Shown: positions 12,501-60,025, counted from the stretch's first letter. The stretch is DNA of 64,000 bases from Cheilinus undulatus (GCF_018320785.1 NC_054869.1:20842698-20906697), one strand, 5' to 3'. A program made the numbers and translations. Notes: a model not told the origin generated them from the sequence alone.

Positions 12501-15500
12501 TGTTTTTGATTTTTTTTTCACCTCCCCCTTACTCTAATGCTAATCTTTAGGTTTTGGGTGCCTAACCCTTACTCTATTTGGGTTTTTCTTCAGTTACTTG
12601 TGTGGTATTTTTAATTTTAACCCCCCTTCCCCTCCCCTTTACCTTAACCCTTACCTCTAGGGTCCAGGTGCATAACCCTAACCCTATTTGGGTTTTTTCC
12701 CTAGCTAGTTACCGGTGTGTTATTTTTAATTTTAACCTCTCTTCCCCGACAGTTACCTTAACCCTAACCTCTAGGGTCCAGGTGCGTAACACTAACCCTG
12801 TTTGGGTTTTTCCTTAGTTTGTGGTGTGTTTAATTTAAACTTATCCTCCTCAGTAAAATTTAGACTTCAATTAGTAAAACTCTGCTGTTGTGAAAAATAG
12901 GCACTCACCATAACCTCTGACCCAAGCAGAAAATAGATATCATTCAGTAATTCATTCTGGTTCCGTAATGTACTCCACTTCCTGCCCTGTGGTTGAGGTC
13001 GCCCCATTTAAGAGGTCTGCAACAGATGAGCCCAAAATGCCCAACCATAGAGGTCTCCAGCCAGACCCTTTTGGATTAGGCAGCAGCTCTTTGCAAAAAA
13101 TATACAATGGTGTCTCAACAGTTGTGTTTGTACTTACTTTTTTCTACTCATCACAGGATCTGTCTCTCCTTTGTCTGTAGGTACAAAAGGTCTATCCATT
13201 TTGCTCCAAACAATAAAGTTAGGCAAGAAAATCCCTTTTTTTCTGGTTTAAGTTTCCTCACATCCCGCTTCCACTGGTGCCTCACTGAAGAGGCCTACCT
13301 CCCACCTTGAAAACCACTGGTATACATCAATTCATTGCAAGCTAGTTTCTCAGGCTTATGCTGGTAATGAGATGTTAAATCAATCTCACATTTCAGGACT
13401 CCAAAATATATTCATAACGTTTTTTTCTTTTTTTTTTCCATCTCTAGATGGATAAACATTTCCTTCAAAGAATACAATGACACCTTTATTCTTTTCTGTT
13501 GGGATCAATTTAGGTGTAAATGTTGGATGACATCACATTTAGTGAGCTAGTGTTGATGTCATCATCACCTTCACCTTCACCAGGGCGTTTGATGAGCAGT
13601 TTAGTCATCCCGCACCCCTCAGGTTCAGTCACACTCAACTGTTACCCATGCTGCGAGTTTATGAGGCACACGGAGCGGTGAGTCATTCATCAACAACAGA
13701 ACTGGCATTGAGGAACTGCGACTGCTTTCGAAGACATTAGTAATTAGAGGTGGCAAAAGGGTTTTTCCTAGCTCATAAAATACCTGGCATCTTATTGACC
13801 AGTCAGAGGCCAGTGAGGCCACTGGGTAGGGTGACAGAAGTAGCATACAAAATGTATTGCAGTCTAATGGAAGATGGAAGGAAAAATGGCATTAAGTTGT
13901 ACTGAAGGGTAGATTAGGCCTGTCAGCGAGGCTCCTGCTAATTAAATCCTTCTGCAGGAGCTCAATATTAATGATCTGAGCATTGCAGAACTAAGTCTAG
14001 ACATGTGTCTACTGTGTGGTTAAATCAGAGGAAGGGGACAGTTTCTGCATGGAGTTGATTAAAAGTTTGTGGGTATGTAAGGGTTGAGGGGTGTGTTATG
14101 GGTTAATCCGTTAAAAAGCAGCAAGCCAGGAGCTTCTATTATTTAATGTATATTCCATGCAGGAAATAAGCAATACAGGGCAGCTATCATGAGGCGCTGA
14201 AACACAAAACTTTCAGTCAGAAAGGAGAATGAATGGTTTGGACAGATTATCCATGTTGAGTAAGTAGGAATACATCTGAAAGAGAGCAGTTCTGGATTTC
14301 ACTGACTATAGACATGCCACCAGACACTCAAAAGACTGGGTCAAGATTCAGCCAAAAACTGTGTGGTTGCACTGGACTCTTGCGTCTGCAGGCTGATTTA
14401 TTCTCTCATTTTTTAATAGCCCTATTATCTTACAAGTCCTCTACATCGTAGAGCTTGACTCCACTTACAAGGTCGGTTTTTCCAAGCTGTACCTGTGGGG
14501 GGGATGGGCGCCATGGATCAAGTCCCTCCGTCCATCTGGTGCTTATTATTGCCTGGCATAGGCCACCTCTTGCTAGCTAGGGTCTTCTTAACTAAGCAAG
14601 CCCTGTGAGGTCTAAACATAGAGGTCAAGGAGATTGTGGGAACCTGCGGCGAGACACAAATGACCTGCTGTTTTGATTTAAAGGGTGGTCTAGCTCGGAA
14701 AGACAGGACAGAAAGAAAGTTCACAGAGTAAATACACAGAGGGGGGAGTAATGATGACAGCTAGACTCTGTATATCATTAACAATGCTTTATGCTTACTT
14801 TTTCTGTTTTTCACTCCGTGCCTGATATTCTTTACCAAAATCAGATGGAGCAGATGAAAGATAGGTGCTTTATTTGAGGCTTAAAGCTGCTGAAGTAAAG
14901 GTTTATAAGTGCCAGCAGTGACAAGAGCAGGAAAGAGACTGAAGAGAAAAGCTGGCTCTGAGGACTGAAGACTGGCTGCGGTCCAAAACTGTGTCTAATA
15001 AAGCAAACAGGATACACCCAGACTCTTCGATAGCATCTGTGACTGAATGCTTTTCATCCTAACTACATATGTGAAGTATAATAGTACATGCATTATATAC
15101 ATGCCAAAACATGCCCTGGAACAATTATGTGCAAAAAAGAGCAAGTACAAAGTGGGAACAGTGCAGACAAGCAGCCTTTTTTGGTGCTTTCTAAAACTGC
15201 CTGAGCTTCTATATATATCTCTAATGGATATAAACCATACATATTATTTTCCACTTTGAGTCCATATGTCAAAAGCCAACAAACCACAGGACCCTAGTAA
15301 CATGATACAATGTTTTCCTCTCTTACAGTTAAGATTTTTGCTGAGCTAGGCTCCAACGTCACCCTGCCCTGCCGGCTCATTTCCAAGGAGGCATCATCCT
15401 TTAACATCGGTATCCGAGTCAAGTGGACCAAGGTGGCCGAAGACGAGTCCTTGAATGAGGACGTGCTGCTTTCAATGGGATTCCACAAGAAGACCTACGG

Positions 15501-18093
15501 CAGCTTCCAAGACCGCGCCTACCTGCAGGAGAACGACAACGAAGATGCCTCCTTGGTGATAACTGAAGTTTCCAAGGATGACACGGGAAAGTACCGCTGC
15601 GAGATCATCAACGGGATGGAAGACATCGTGCAGGAGTTTGAATTGGAAGTTAAAGATGGCGAAGTTGATGGTAAATCCCTATCTTTTTACAGATGTAGCT
15701 CAGAAATAAGTGCATGTAAATATTAAAGTGCACTCATTTTATGTTTCCTTTCTCTGCTTAAATGCACGCAGGATAAATAATTTCCCCTCACAATGTTCTT
15801 GACTGTAGTTATTGAAAAGATCCACTTTTTCTTTTTTGTGGAAAAGAGAACCAGAAGAACAGACAGCTTGTGCTGATTTATCCAAACCACTGTGATGATT
15901 AAGTCAGCATTGCATTTGAATCCTGTTCAAAGGAGGAAACCAGAAACACATTTTTCTTCTCTTGCAGTCCATATTCTCCTCCATCTGACTCACTTGTCAG
16001 AATTTTAATATCTTACTTAAAAATGTGCCAAGCATAAATGCTTTGTAATGCAAGTAAGGTTTACAAACCTACAGATTCCTGAAATGTTGCATGTCGACAC
16101 ATTAAATCATTGACAAATGGCTAAGTTCCCAAGTCAAAGGGCAGCTCCCGCCCGCCTTTTGTTGATAATTCTAACACGTGTGAAGGCTTAATTTGGGTGG
16201 AGGTCAGACACGCACTGTAATTTAAAACAAAAGTAGTGTGAGCAGAATGATATTAACCATCTGCTACTTTGATTAAACTCCCCTGAAAAATTGCTGTAAT
16301 CGTAAAAAGCCCTCAATAAGTTATTGAGGTAAAACTGGTATCATTTGGAGCATTTTTAAAATAATCATCCACATTATTATCTTGGCTTGGATTGTAGTGA
16401 TGTGCAAATTGAATCCTTAATGAATATTTTACCACTTCATGTTGGATGCTAATTTGCTTTGAATTTTAACAAAGTGGTCCTTAAAATCTAGTTGCATAAG
16501 ACTATCTTTTCTTTCCTTTAGAGGAATGAAAAAGCACAAAATGAATGATTAAGCAAAGAGCAGTCATCTTGAGAGACTAACAGGCTTTCTTTAATGAAGA
16601 TTAGCTACAACAACCTTCTCTAATATTTGTCTTACCTCTCCTGTCTCACTCAGGTGTTGTGTTCCCATACGCCCCATATATGGGCCGTTACAACATGAAC
16701 TACCACGAAGCTGTTCAGGCCTGTTTGGACCAAGGTGCTGTTATTGCCACCTATGAGCAGCTGTACGAAGCCTGGAAGGACGGTCTGGACTGGTGCAATG
16801 CTGGCTGGCTGGCTGATGCCTCAGTGAAGTATCCAATCACCAGACCTAGAGATCCTTGTGGTGGCGCCAACAGTGAGCCTGGTGTCAGAACCTATGGCAT
16901 CCGTGACAAAATGATTAGCCAATTTGATGTGTTCTGCTACGCTACTCCACTCAAGGGTTGGTATTGTTTTAATATTGTCAATTTTCTTTATTTATTATTA
17001 CCATTAGTTGTTCTTCTAGTAAGTGTTATGTGAGTTATGTAGGATTGCATGAGAAGGAGGTGGTGTTGCTTACCAGTCCCTTTTGAGTTTGAGTCTTGGC
17101 TTTCTAAGTTGATCTAAGAGGCCGTAACACATATGGGGGCTCATCCGGGATTGCTACCAGTCCATTTTGGGTTTGAGTCTTGGCTGTCTAAGTCCATCTA
17201 AGAGGCCGTAACATAAATGGGGGCCTGGCCAGGATTGTTAGGGCCCCTTAATTTGACTTAAACAACTAATGCTTGATTCTAAAAGAGACTAGTAAGATAT
17301 GAAATGGACACCAACACAGAAGTGAAAGCTGAGCAAAAATTAAACTATTATTAAAGTAAATGAAAAATGCAATCAATTAAAAAATTGAACTCAAAGAACC
17401 AAAAGGGGCGGCAGGTGCCAGCCAAATAGAAGAAGAGGAGGGAGATAGGCGAGGCCAACTAAATGAGCAATGAGCCTTAGGACCACTCTAAACAACAACA
17501 TCCTTAGGACCACTTCAAACCTTGTCATCTAAACATGGGTGGGGACAGAAAGCTGAAAAGAAAGGAAACTGATTTGAAATCATAGAAGAACAGCAAAGAG
17601 AAACAAGTGGGGTAAGCAAACCCACCTCCTTCACACCAGGCCACATGCTTCAGTAGGTTTGTGCAAGGGAACTCATTAAGATTTGGGTTAAAAAAACAAC
17701 ATAATGTATAACCAGCTTGATAGACTAATCAGTAGGGAATTGGAAAAACATTTTCATGATAGAATTCAAATTCTAACCACGTGTGTAATATCTCTGTTTT
17801 CAGGACGTTTCTATTGGCTGGTCCAACCCGACAGGCTGACCTTCGACGAGGCTGTGCAGGCATGCATTGATGACGGTGCAGAGATTGCCAAGGTGGGCCA
17901 CATGTACGCTGCCTGGAAAATTGAGAACTACGACCGCTGTGATGCTGGATGGCTGGCTGATGGAAGCGTCCGCTACCCCATCTCCAGGCCTCGCAAAAAC
18001 TGCAGCCCGACAGAAGCTGCTGTGCGCTTGAATGGATTCCCCGACAAGACTGTCAAGTCTTTTGGCGTCTACTGCTACAAAGATGAGCAGTGA
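9419..18093 (+). CDS. hapln1: Hyaluronan and proteoglycan link protein 1 (four coding exons)
   Basis: Spliced from 9419-9503, 15329-15670, 16654-16956 and 17804-18093: 1,020 nt, 339 aa plus stop, all junctions phase 1 with GT/AG borders. This is close to the 354 aa of human HAPLN1. Domain order is signal peptide (about 1-20), Ig V-type domain (about 29-141, Cys43 and Cys119), Link module 1 (about 143-243) and Link module 2 (about 244-339), each Link module with its four cysteines. In the family, link protein is secreted and locks the G1 domain of aggrecan or versican onto hyaluronan. That fits its convergent neighbour, versican. Identity as HAPLN1 rather than HAPLN2-4 rests on the protein sequence and on linkage to vcan. 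Which teleost paralogue (a or b) it is cannot be decided here. Confidence 0.95.
11898..13319. mobile_element. Non-autonomous hAT-like DNA transposon with internal palindrome
   Basis: The left end CATGGGTTTTCAAAGTGTGG pairs with the reverse complement of the right end (CAGTGGTTTTCAAGGTGGGA). The element is flanked by an imperfect 8-bp duplication (GTACACAG at 11890-11897, GTATACAT at 13320-13327), the duplication length expected for hAT elements. It carries no transposase. Inside, about 12,370-12,460 is repeated in inverted orientation at about 12,967-13,075, with a short minisatellite in the loop. Confidence 0.8.
12470..12840. repeat. Degenerate minisatellite, about 100-115 bp period
   Basis: Four copies begin with a TTGGGTTTTT-type block near 12,477, 12,577, 12,686 and 12,799. 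They continue through TTTTTAATTTTAACC and CTAGGGTCCAGGTGC. Runs such as CCTAACCCT and CCCTAACCCT resemble telomeric repeat but are embedded in the longer unit. The array sits in the loop of the hAT-like element. Confidence 0.8.
15329..15670 (+). CDS. hapln1: hapln1 coding exon 2: immunoglobulin V domain
   Basis: 342 nt, phase 1 to phase 1, after acceptor CTCTTACAG and before donor G|GTAAAT. It encodes the complete Ig V fold: GSNVTLPC with the first disulfide Cys and an N-glycosylation sequon (NVT), VKWTK with the core Trp, the link-protein signature SMGFHKKTYG, and DDTGKYRC with the second Cys. In link proteins this domain binds the Ig domain of the proteoglycan G1 region. Confidence 0.95.
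15671..16653 (+). other. hapln1 intron 2
   Basis: 983 bp, GTAAAT to CACTCAG. AT-rich; I see no repeat or exon in it. Confidence 0.9.
16654..16956 (+). CDS. hapln1: hapln1 coding exon 3: Link module 1
   Basis: 303 nt, phase 1 to phase 1. It begins GVVFPYAPYMGRYNMNYHEA and has the four Link cysteines in VQACLDQ, LDWCNAGWL, RDPCGG and VFCYAT. Link modules bind hyaluronan. The donor is G|GTTGGT, a weaker GT site than usual, chosen because it gives the conserved Gly-Arg-Phe junction with exon 4 in phase. Confidence 0.95.
16957..17803 (+). other. hapln1 intron 3 with retroelement debris
   Basis: 847 bp, GTTGGT to TTTTCAG. Most of it (about 17,053-17,632) is a repeat bounded by inverted 22-mers and containing retroviral primer-binding-site-like sequence; see the separate entry. 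Confidence 0.85.
17053..17632. mobile_element. LTR-retroelement (ERV-like) remnant
   Basis: A block of about 84 bp is tandemly duplicated (about 17,068-17,151 and 17,152-17,235). Each copy ends in GAGGCCGTAACA followed by a tRNA-Pro-type primer-binding site: TGGGGGCTCATCCGGGAT at 17,134-17,151 differs at one position from the usual gammaretroviral site, and the second copy (17,218-17,235) at four. The segment is bounded by near-identical inverted 22-mers (GAAGGAGGTGGTGTTGCTTA at 17,053 and its inverse ending 17,632; 2 mismatches). No gag, pol or env is present, so this is only leader or LTR debris. Confidence 0.55.
17804..18093 (+). CDS. hapln1: hapln1 coding exon 4: Link module 2 and stop
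   Basis: 290 nt after acceptor TTTTCAG; TGA at 18,091-18,093. It starts GRFYWLVQPDRLTFDEAVQA and includes the strongly conserved CDAGWLADGSVRYPISRP. The four Link cysteines are in VQACIDD, DRCDAGWL, KNCSPTE and VYCYKD. The second Link module is the other half of the hyaluronan-binding surface. Confidence 0.96.
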
Positions 18094-19455
18094 GAGGGTA
18101 CATAGAAGTAGGGAAACCATAACCACCAAAGAGCTGCAGCAACCACATCCATTAACATCCACTATAAAGCATATGAGCTTTGGATCATAACTAGCATGAA
18201 CTCAGTACCTTTCTGAAACTGTGATAACCATTTTTTAACTCCTAAAATGCCAATACTGTACGTCCAAACGCAATGGATGAAAATTATTTTATAGTCATTA
18301 AGTTTTGTTTTTCTGCAACTGTGCATCTAATGATTTTTAAAAGACTGTTGAGGGAAAGGCAACAGTGTCAGCATACGAGAGAAACGACAGAGACAAGAAC
18401 TAGATGGTTGTTGAGGATCATCTAAGTTTGGTTTGTCCACAGAATGATTAGATTGGTGACGTTTGAAGCATTTTTGCTCATGTGCAGATAAAATTTGCTG
18501 CTTTAAAATAAGAGTCACAAGCAAAACTTGGCTCCTACTGTTGAGCAATGGATAGAAAACGTGTTACACTGCAATAAGTAGTCAACTAGATCCATTTCCC
18601 ATCAGAGCAGAATTTATTCTTTTCACTTCTTGAACTGTAGAAAGTTTGTACAACATGAGTAGTTGTGATCAAATTTACTGATTAACAAGAAAATGAATGT
18701 AAATGTCTTATTGGGCTGTGACTTTTTCAGAATCAATAGCTACCATAGTTCAAAACCCAATACACTATGAAAGACATTCTTACTTTTGTAACCTTTTGCA
18801 GTATGTTTGAATAACTTTTTTTTTTTTACTTATAGACAATGTCACTTGTTTTTCTACTTGCTAATATTTTTTGTTTTTAATAAAACAGATGCAATTTATA
18901 TTTTCTTGTGAGAAAAAGTTAGAGAAAACCAATAGTGGGCACATACAAAACAGCAACACATCTGGATGTTAGCACAGATCTCCTGAAAACAGCCTTTTAA
19001 GAAGGTATACCCATTTTTCCTGAGGCATTCTTTTCTTCTTTTGAAGGCCAGAGCAACGCTAACAATCAATCACATTTCTGAATTTAATGATAGAAATGGA
19101 TTTCAATACATTTTCATTAAAAGGATCAAAACCACTCAAGAGAGACAGATCTGGTCAATAAGATGTGTGCTTCAACCAGAGAAGACACTTTTAAGGTATT
19201 AGTTACAATTAAAAATGTAACATTGTCCTATTTTTAACCTTTTCTTAACCCTGGGCACTGACAATGGTATTTACTGCAGGTTACATGTAGTAAAATGATG
19301 ATGCATTGTTTGAAAAAGCAAAACTTAAAAATGTCTGTTATATTTGTGCATTTGTACACACTTGTGCATGAAAAAAAGGTAAAGGTATTTTTGTATCTTA
19401 CTGCAATGTACCTGAACAAGCAGTTTGAAATAAAAAAAAACTTTTAATTACATTT
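18094..19455 (+). other. Probable hapln1 3'UTR
   Basis: AT-rich sequence after the stop with two AATAAA polyadenylation signals, at 18,879-18,884 and 19,429-19,434. The second is followed by an A-run and T-rich sequence, so the longer UTR (about 1.35 kb) is likely, with a shorter alternative ending near 18.9 kb. Confidence 0.6.
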
Positions 19456-20284
19456 TAGTCAATGATTTTCTTTTATTCGCCGCAACAAAACCAACAAGTA
19501 TTATTTGGAGCTACAAAGGTTTACAGGGATGTTTGAATAAGTTTGTTAAAGCCACCATGGCTAGGGGCCATGTTTCTGGCATGTCGCCGAGAGGATTTAA
19601 GATTAGACTCCCTTCACTTTTATTTATTCTCAGGCATTTTTTTACACACTGCTAGGCTGCCAGCACACTACAGAATTGGACAAAAGGAACAGTACAACAG
19701 CCTTTAAGAGTGCTTGTAGGAATGCATGGGAATTGGGTCAGATTTAAGTTGATACAGCAGTTAAATGCTATAGGCAAATGTAAATGCAAGGGTCCTGAAA
19801 AGTCCATTGATTCAGGCTTTTTGTTTTCTGGACATTTGAACTGAAAGGGGAAAGAAAGACTGTGCAGAACATTTGGGACTTTAATAGCATATAAATGCCA
19901 ATTACTTTTAAAATGTACTATAAGGTTTGGCCTGTAAACTATACTATAAAACTTGAGCCAAATAACAGCAACTGACAAATACAGCAACTTCTCATATCCA
20001 TGAACATTGCAGGAGTACTGCTGACTGGTTACTTCAGTTGGCTTGTCTTTTTTCTCCTCCAATTGAATGTAGTGCTGACTTTCAGCAAGTCTAATGATGT
20101 TATATCCAATAAACCTGTCACTCACAGGGGTCTGGATTGAGTAACGTGACAGAAAATTGGCAGGGAAATAAGTGAGTGATATACATGCTGCATCAGACAA
20201 CATAATCTGAGGTGTCTGTCAGCCCATGAAGCTTTTATGAAGCAGAGCCAGCAGAGCTTGTTAAATCCCTAAGGTTAAGAGGTA
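19456..20284. other. Intergenic DNA between hapln1 and vcan
   Basis: No recognised gene. It contains a 183-codon minus-strand open frame (19,652-20,203) with no family resemblance I can see and no evident signal peptide or domain. Confidence 0.5.
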
Positions 20285-22133
20285 TGCAGAGCATTCAAAA
20301 AGTATTCAGACCCCCTTCACTTTTTCAGTTTTATTATTTTGCAGTCTGATGCTACAGTCGAAGTATCAGTTTTTCCTCTCATTAATCTACACTCAGTGCC
20401 ATGTCATGACAAAGTGAAAACAGAATTTTAAGAATTTTCGCAAATTAATGACACATTTAAAAACTGAGATACCTCATTGACATGTGAATTCAGACCCTTT
20501 ACAAAAACACTTGAAATTCAGCTTCAGCTTCTACCATTTCTCTTGATAGTTGCAGAGATGTACACCTTGATTGGAGTCCACCTGTGGTAAATAAAATAGA
20601 TTGGACATGATTTGAAAAGGCGCACATCTCTCTGTAGAAGGCCTCACAGCTGACAATGTATATCAGAGCAAAAACCAAACCATGAGGTCAGGATTGTTGC
20701 AAGAAACAGATCTGGGGAAGGCTATACAGAATTTGCTGCTGCTGAAGGTTCCTAAGAGCATAGTGGCCTTCTCAAATGGAAGAAGTCTGGCAGAACCAGG
20801 ACTCTTCCAAGAGCTGGTCACCGAGCAAAAACCGAGCAATCATGAGAGAAGGACCTTAGTAAGACAGGTGACCAAGAACCTGATGGACACTCTGACCATG
20901 CTCCAGAGATCCTGTGTGGAGATGGGAAAAAGTTCCAAAAGGACAACCTTCACTGCAGCCCTCCACTGCAGAGTGGCTTGACAGAAACCTCTCTTCAGTG
21001 CAAAACACATGAAAGCCCACTATGAGTTGGCAGAACACTCCAAGTGGCCTTCACTCCAGTCAAGGTGTAGGAACATTTCAGGAAAGATCAAGAGAAATGG
21101 GAAGAACCTGAGCTAAAGTTGGGTCTAAAAACTTATGTCACTGTGATATTTCAGTTTTTTAGTTTTGTTTAAAAAAAAAAAAAAAAAAGTTGTGCTTTGT
21201 CATAACGGGATACTGGCTGGACTCCCGGGGGAGCACATGAGTTGTTTACAATAGCTCAGCAACCATAAGACAGATCTCCATTGAGTAAAGTGTGATCTGA
21301 AGCTTACCTTTTTGCTTATCTACAGATTGCTTTTGGTGTTTATATCCCTTCCAGAGCATTTGTAATCCAGGTGCAAAGAACAGTGTTTATTAAGAGCTTT
21401 CATATTACAAATCCCCATATCTAAATCCACAATAATGGGACATTTTTCTATGATTAAAAACAGCAGTGTTAGTATCACTTCTCCATTTTGACACTAGAAG
21501 TAAATGACATCAACTTCCTGTTAGCTTGCTGTCCAATCACAAAGCTCCAGTTTCTTTCTCTATTGTTTTCTTGGCAGTAGTGACCAATCAGCACCAGATG
21601 AAGATCAACAAGAGACAAGATCGTTATCTGCCAGTTTGGAACGTGAAGAAAAGGGCCTCCTCTATGGCCTAATTAATGAAAAGAGGACTTTTGCACTCCT
21701 AAAATGTGATTTTTGACACTGGAATAACACATATGTGTCTCACAGAGAAAAATGATAGTGATAATTTCTGTTGTGTGTTTGTTTACAAGTTGTTATTTTC
21801 TCTTCTGTTAGACAAGGTCTGTGTGAACTAAATGCAGATGAGAAATGGCTTGTTCATTGTTGATCTGGGTGTGATTTGTATAAAGTTCTATGAGATTCAA
21901 TTTCTATTTTGTTCTTTTACTTGATTTATCTGGTCATATAACTTTTGATTCATTTACCTGATATCTCTGCTGAACACATACACTGATAGTCCAGGTCCTG
22001 AAAAAATACATGTCTATAAGGCAGACCAAGGGGTTTAATGAAAACAAAAATGATTCTTTTACTGTATCATCAGGCTGCAACATAAGAAAACTGAAAAAAG
22101 AGAAGGGGGTCTGAATACTTCCTGAATGCACAG
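20285..22133 (+). mobile_element. Tc1-like transposon, internally rearranged
   Basis: Inverted ends of about 65 bp (AAGTATTCAGACCCCCTTC near 20,301; its inverse near 22,100-22,120) are flanked by TA at 20,283-20,284 and 22,134-22,135, the Tc1 target site. 20,640-21,145 matches the 5' half of a common fish Tc1-like transposase gene, recognisable at the DNA level in AGATCTGGGGAAGG and GGAGATGGGA, but broken. After an 18-A run (21,171-21,188) the expected second half of the transposase is replaced by about 870 bp of unrelated sequence before the right end. Confidence 0.85.
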
Positions 22134-22135
22134 TA

Positions 22136-23224
22136 AGTCTTCCTGCTAATCACCATTGAGACATCTGCATCTCATGAGGCAAGAGGTATGTTTTACTCTC
22201 ACTGGGGCATCTACCTTTAATCACAAGCCAAGTCCTCTATAATGACAGGGTGGCCAGTCCTGGTGAAAACCACAGCAGGCATTCCTACATAAAGATTACA
22301 TCAAGGAAATTCACGTTATTACCCTAGTGGTGGTGCCTTATTCTATTGGGCGGGGTCAAGTCACTGCCATGTAAGGAGGCCTGCTGGGAACTTGGTAAAA
22401 TTCATGCACTCAAGCAGCTTCTGTTTTCACACCATCTGCTCCTTTTATGCACGGCCATGTAAGCATATAAAGCATTTGACATTCATGAGGGGGGAACTTG
22501 CAGTCATGCTATAGAGAAAAACAAATGTAGGGCAGTGTGCTAAGGCAGGTCCACAGTTCTGCAGCATCAGCGTTTTTAGCATACGCATTACTTTCCTCTG
22601 GTCCTGTGCTCTGTAAGTTTATTGTAATTCACATTAACATGCCCTATTTGCAGCTCCTGAATGAAATGTCAGCTTGCTGAGGTTCATGTAGCATGTCTGA
22701 CAAAGTATGCATAAATAAGTCTGATTTATGTGCTAAACACTGATACGCTATGAAAATAATAGTCTTGTAGGATGTATGGTTGTGACCTGAAGATTTTGTT
22801 AAAAAAAAAAAACAGTGTTGAAAACAGATTTTTATGACTTGTGCAGGTCTTCTGTTGAATGAATTCAGATTTAGTCTAAACTCTGCTACTGAGACAACTC
22901 AGGCTCATGGCTTAGTCTAACAGCACAACCTGCTGGTGAAACTACTGCACTACATTCTCCTCACAAAACCCTTAATAGAATTGGACACTATCCAAACATG
23001 ATATGAAGAAACTAATATTGAAAGACTGGTACCCAAAGAACTATGAAATATGAAGAATTTAGAAACATATTTCAGCCAAATCATCAAGATCACAACATAT
23101 GTGGAAAAACCTGCACAATTCCATGAGGTACATGCAGAACACTCAATAAATTTGACATGCTTTCAAACATTTTTTTGAAAAGTACAAGTTCAAAGCTATT
23201 TGTGTATAATATCAATATATTTAC
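22136..23224. other. Intergenic DNA beyond the vcan 3' end
   Basis: AT-rich, no open frame of note and no repeat I recognise. Confidence 0.6.
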
Positions 23225-24898
23225 TTTATTTCTTTGGTGATTTAAAGCAGGAAAAACAGTTTGATCTCACTAAAAAAACATCCCAGACATTCACATTGTA
23301 AAATAAAAAACAACCTGTTATAAATATAAAAAGATGTTATATGCACATAAAGGCTAAAACACACATAGACATTCACAGGCAGACAGAAAACATTTTTCAG
23401 TTTAAAAAAAGGCTGGTGACAGACAGATCACCATCCACTTGTCAACACAAACAAAGATAGTTAAAGTTACAGAACATTATTGCAGCCGATGGGGCCCTCT
23501 ATATTCTTTGGTCCACTGTTGGCATTAAAGGTGTACAAAGTCTCAAATCCATTGTGTCATCTTCCCTTTAAAACAGTCTGAGACTGTGGCTGATCTCCTG
23601 TTGTGCATAAAAAAAAGATATATGAAGAACACTGCTGGGCCAGTTGACAGCATCATTTTTTTTCATGTGAGTATAAACCGAGTGAGGAGATCAAGAGCAG
23701 CTTGAAAATAAATTATATGCATCTCTGCCTGTTACGTTCAAGTCTTTTGATTGTTTCACAAAATACATTCTCTCAACGCTTGATTCCAATTAACCACAAT
23801 AACAGATATGTTAAGATTGCAGAATAAAACAGCAAAAGAGCAACAGATGATTGGTTTGTTACCATGAACAGCATTACACTCATTGTAAACATGCTGTAGT
23901 AACTAGTTTGAAGCTATGCATTAAAAAAGGAGAAGCAGAAAATCTAGGCTACTAGAGCCACACATCCCTTCTTTCATTAAAAAACATCCGTTTCGTTTCT
24001 ATCTTTGGATAGGCGTGTCAGTCAGTCACTGCTGATGCATGCAACTGCTGAACATCATGGAAAAGATTCTGCAATACTTTTGAACCTCTAGGAATCTAAC
24101 AAAATACCTTGTATTTGCAAGACTCTGAGCTTATGATCGTTTTCTTTCCTTTGAGAGCTGCCTCTACATGCAAGGTCTTTTTAATAAAAGCCACACATCA
24201 TTATTTCTCTATTTCTGCTGATCTTAAGCTCAACTGGCTGTAGAAAATAAAAAAGCTAAATGTAAACCGTGAGTCTTTGCATGATCCATCATTGCAGCTG
24301 GTGCCTCTATGTGCTCTCAGGTGCCTCATTTGGATCGCTTGACATAGAATAAACACAAATATAAAGACTTCAGTACACATGCATGTGCATGCATGATCGT
24401 TAAAATGACAGTCCAGCCTAGAACAGCATGACAACATCATGGATTTCTTTACACCACATAAGCGCTATAATTTCACAACCTATGAAGAAGGAACAGTTAT
24501 GATGATTTAAATAGCACAGTTGGTGTACAAAAGTATTTAAAAAAAACAGTCCTGATTGTATTATTTGATGAGCTATGGACAGAATGGAAATCTTTCTGCA
24601 AATAAAGCAAGAATAGTTGGTGTATTTTTTCTTATTTTTCCAGTAGCCAGCTGAAAGTCCTCCATGGCAGTGTTATACAACAGTGCCCCTTGATCAGAAA
24701 AGTCATCTGTCAATATATCTTTAATAAAAGGCACTTCATAAAGTTCCATCGTTATCCATAATGCAAGAAAACTGTAGGTTATCCACTTTGCGCTTCTTTT
24801 TTGAGTTTTCTCTTGTGCTTTTCCTTTGAATCCTCTTTCCACACAAGCATCAGCCATGTGTCCTCATCTAAAGGAAGTGGTGCCACGTTTAATGGCGG
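23225..24898 (-). other. Probable vcan 3'UTR
   Basis: On the minus strand this follows the vcan stop codon. The best polyadenylation signal is AATAAA read from 23,230 to 23,225. It would give a UTR of about 1.7 kb. The exact end is not established. Confidence 0.5.

Positions 24899-60025
<35,127 letters not shown>

Larger units (their letters stand above)
9504..15328 (+). other. hapln1 intron 1
   Basis: A 5.8 kb intron from GTAAGA to CTCTTACAG. It contains a 1.4 kb non-autonomous hAT-like transposon (11,898-13,319). I see no exon in the rest. Confidence 0.85.

Noticed and set aside
12470-12840. Interstitial telomere from CCCTAACCC-like runs
   Set aside because: The runs are isolated parts of a longer minisatellite unit inside a transposon; there is no sustained TTAGGG array.
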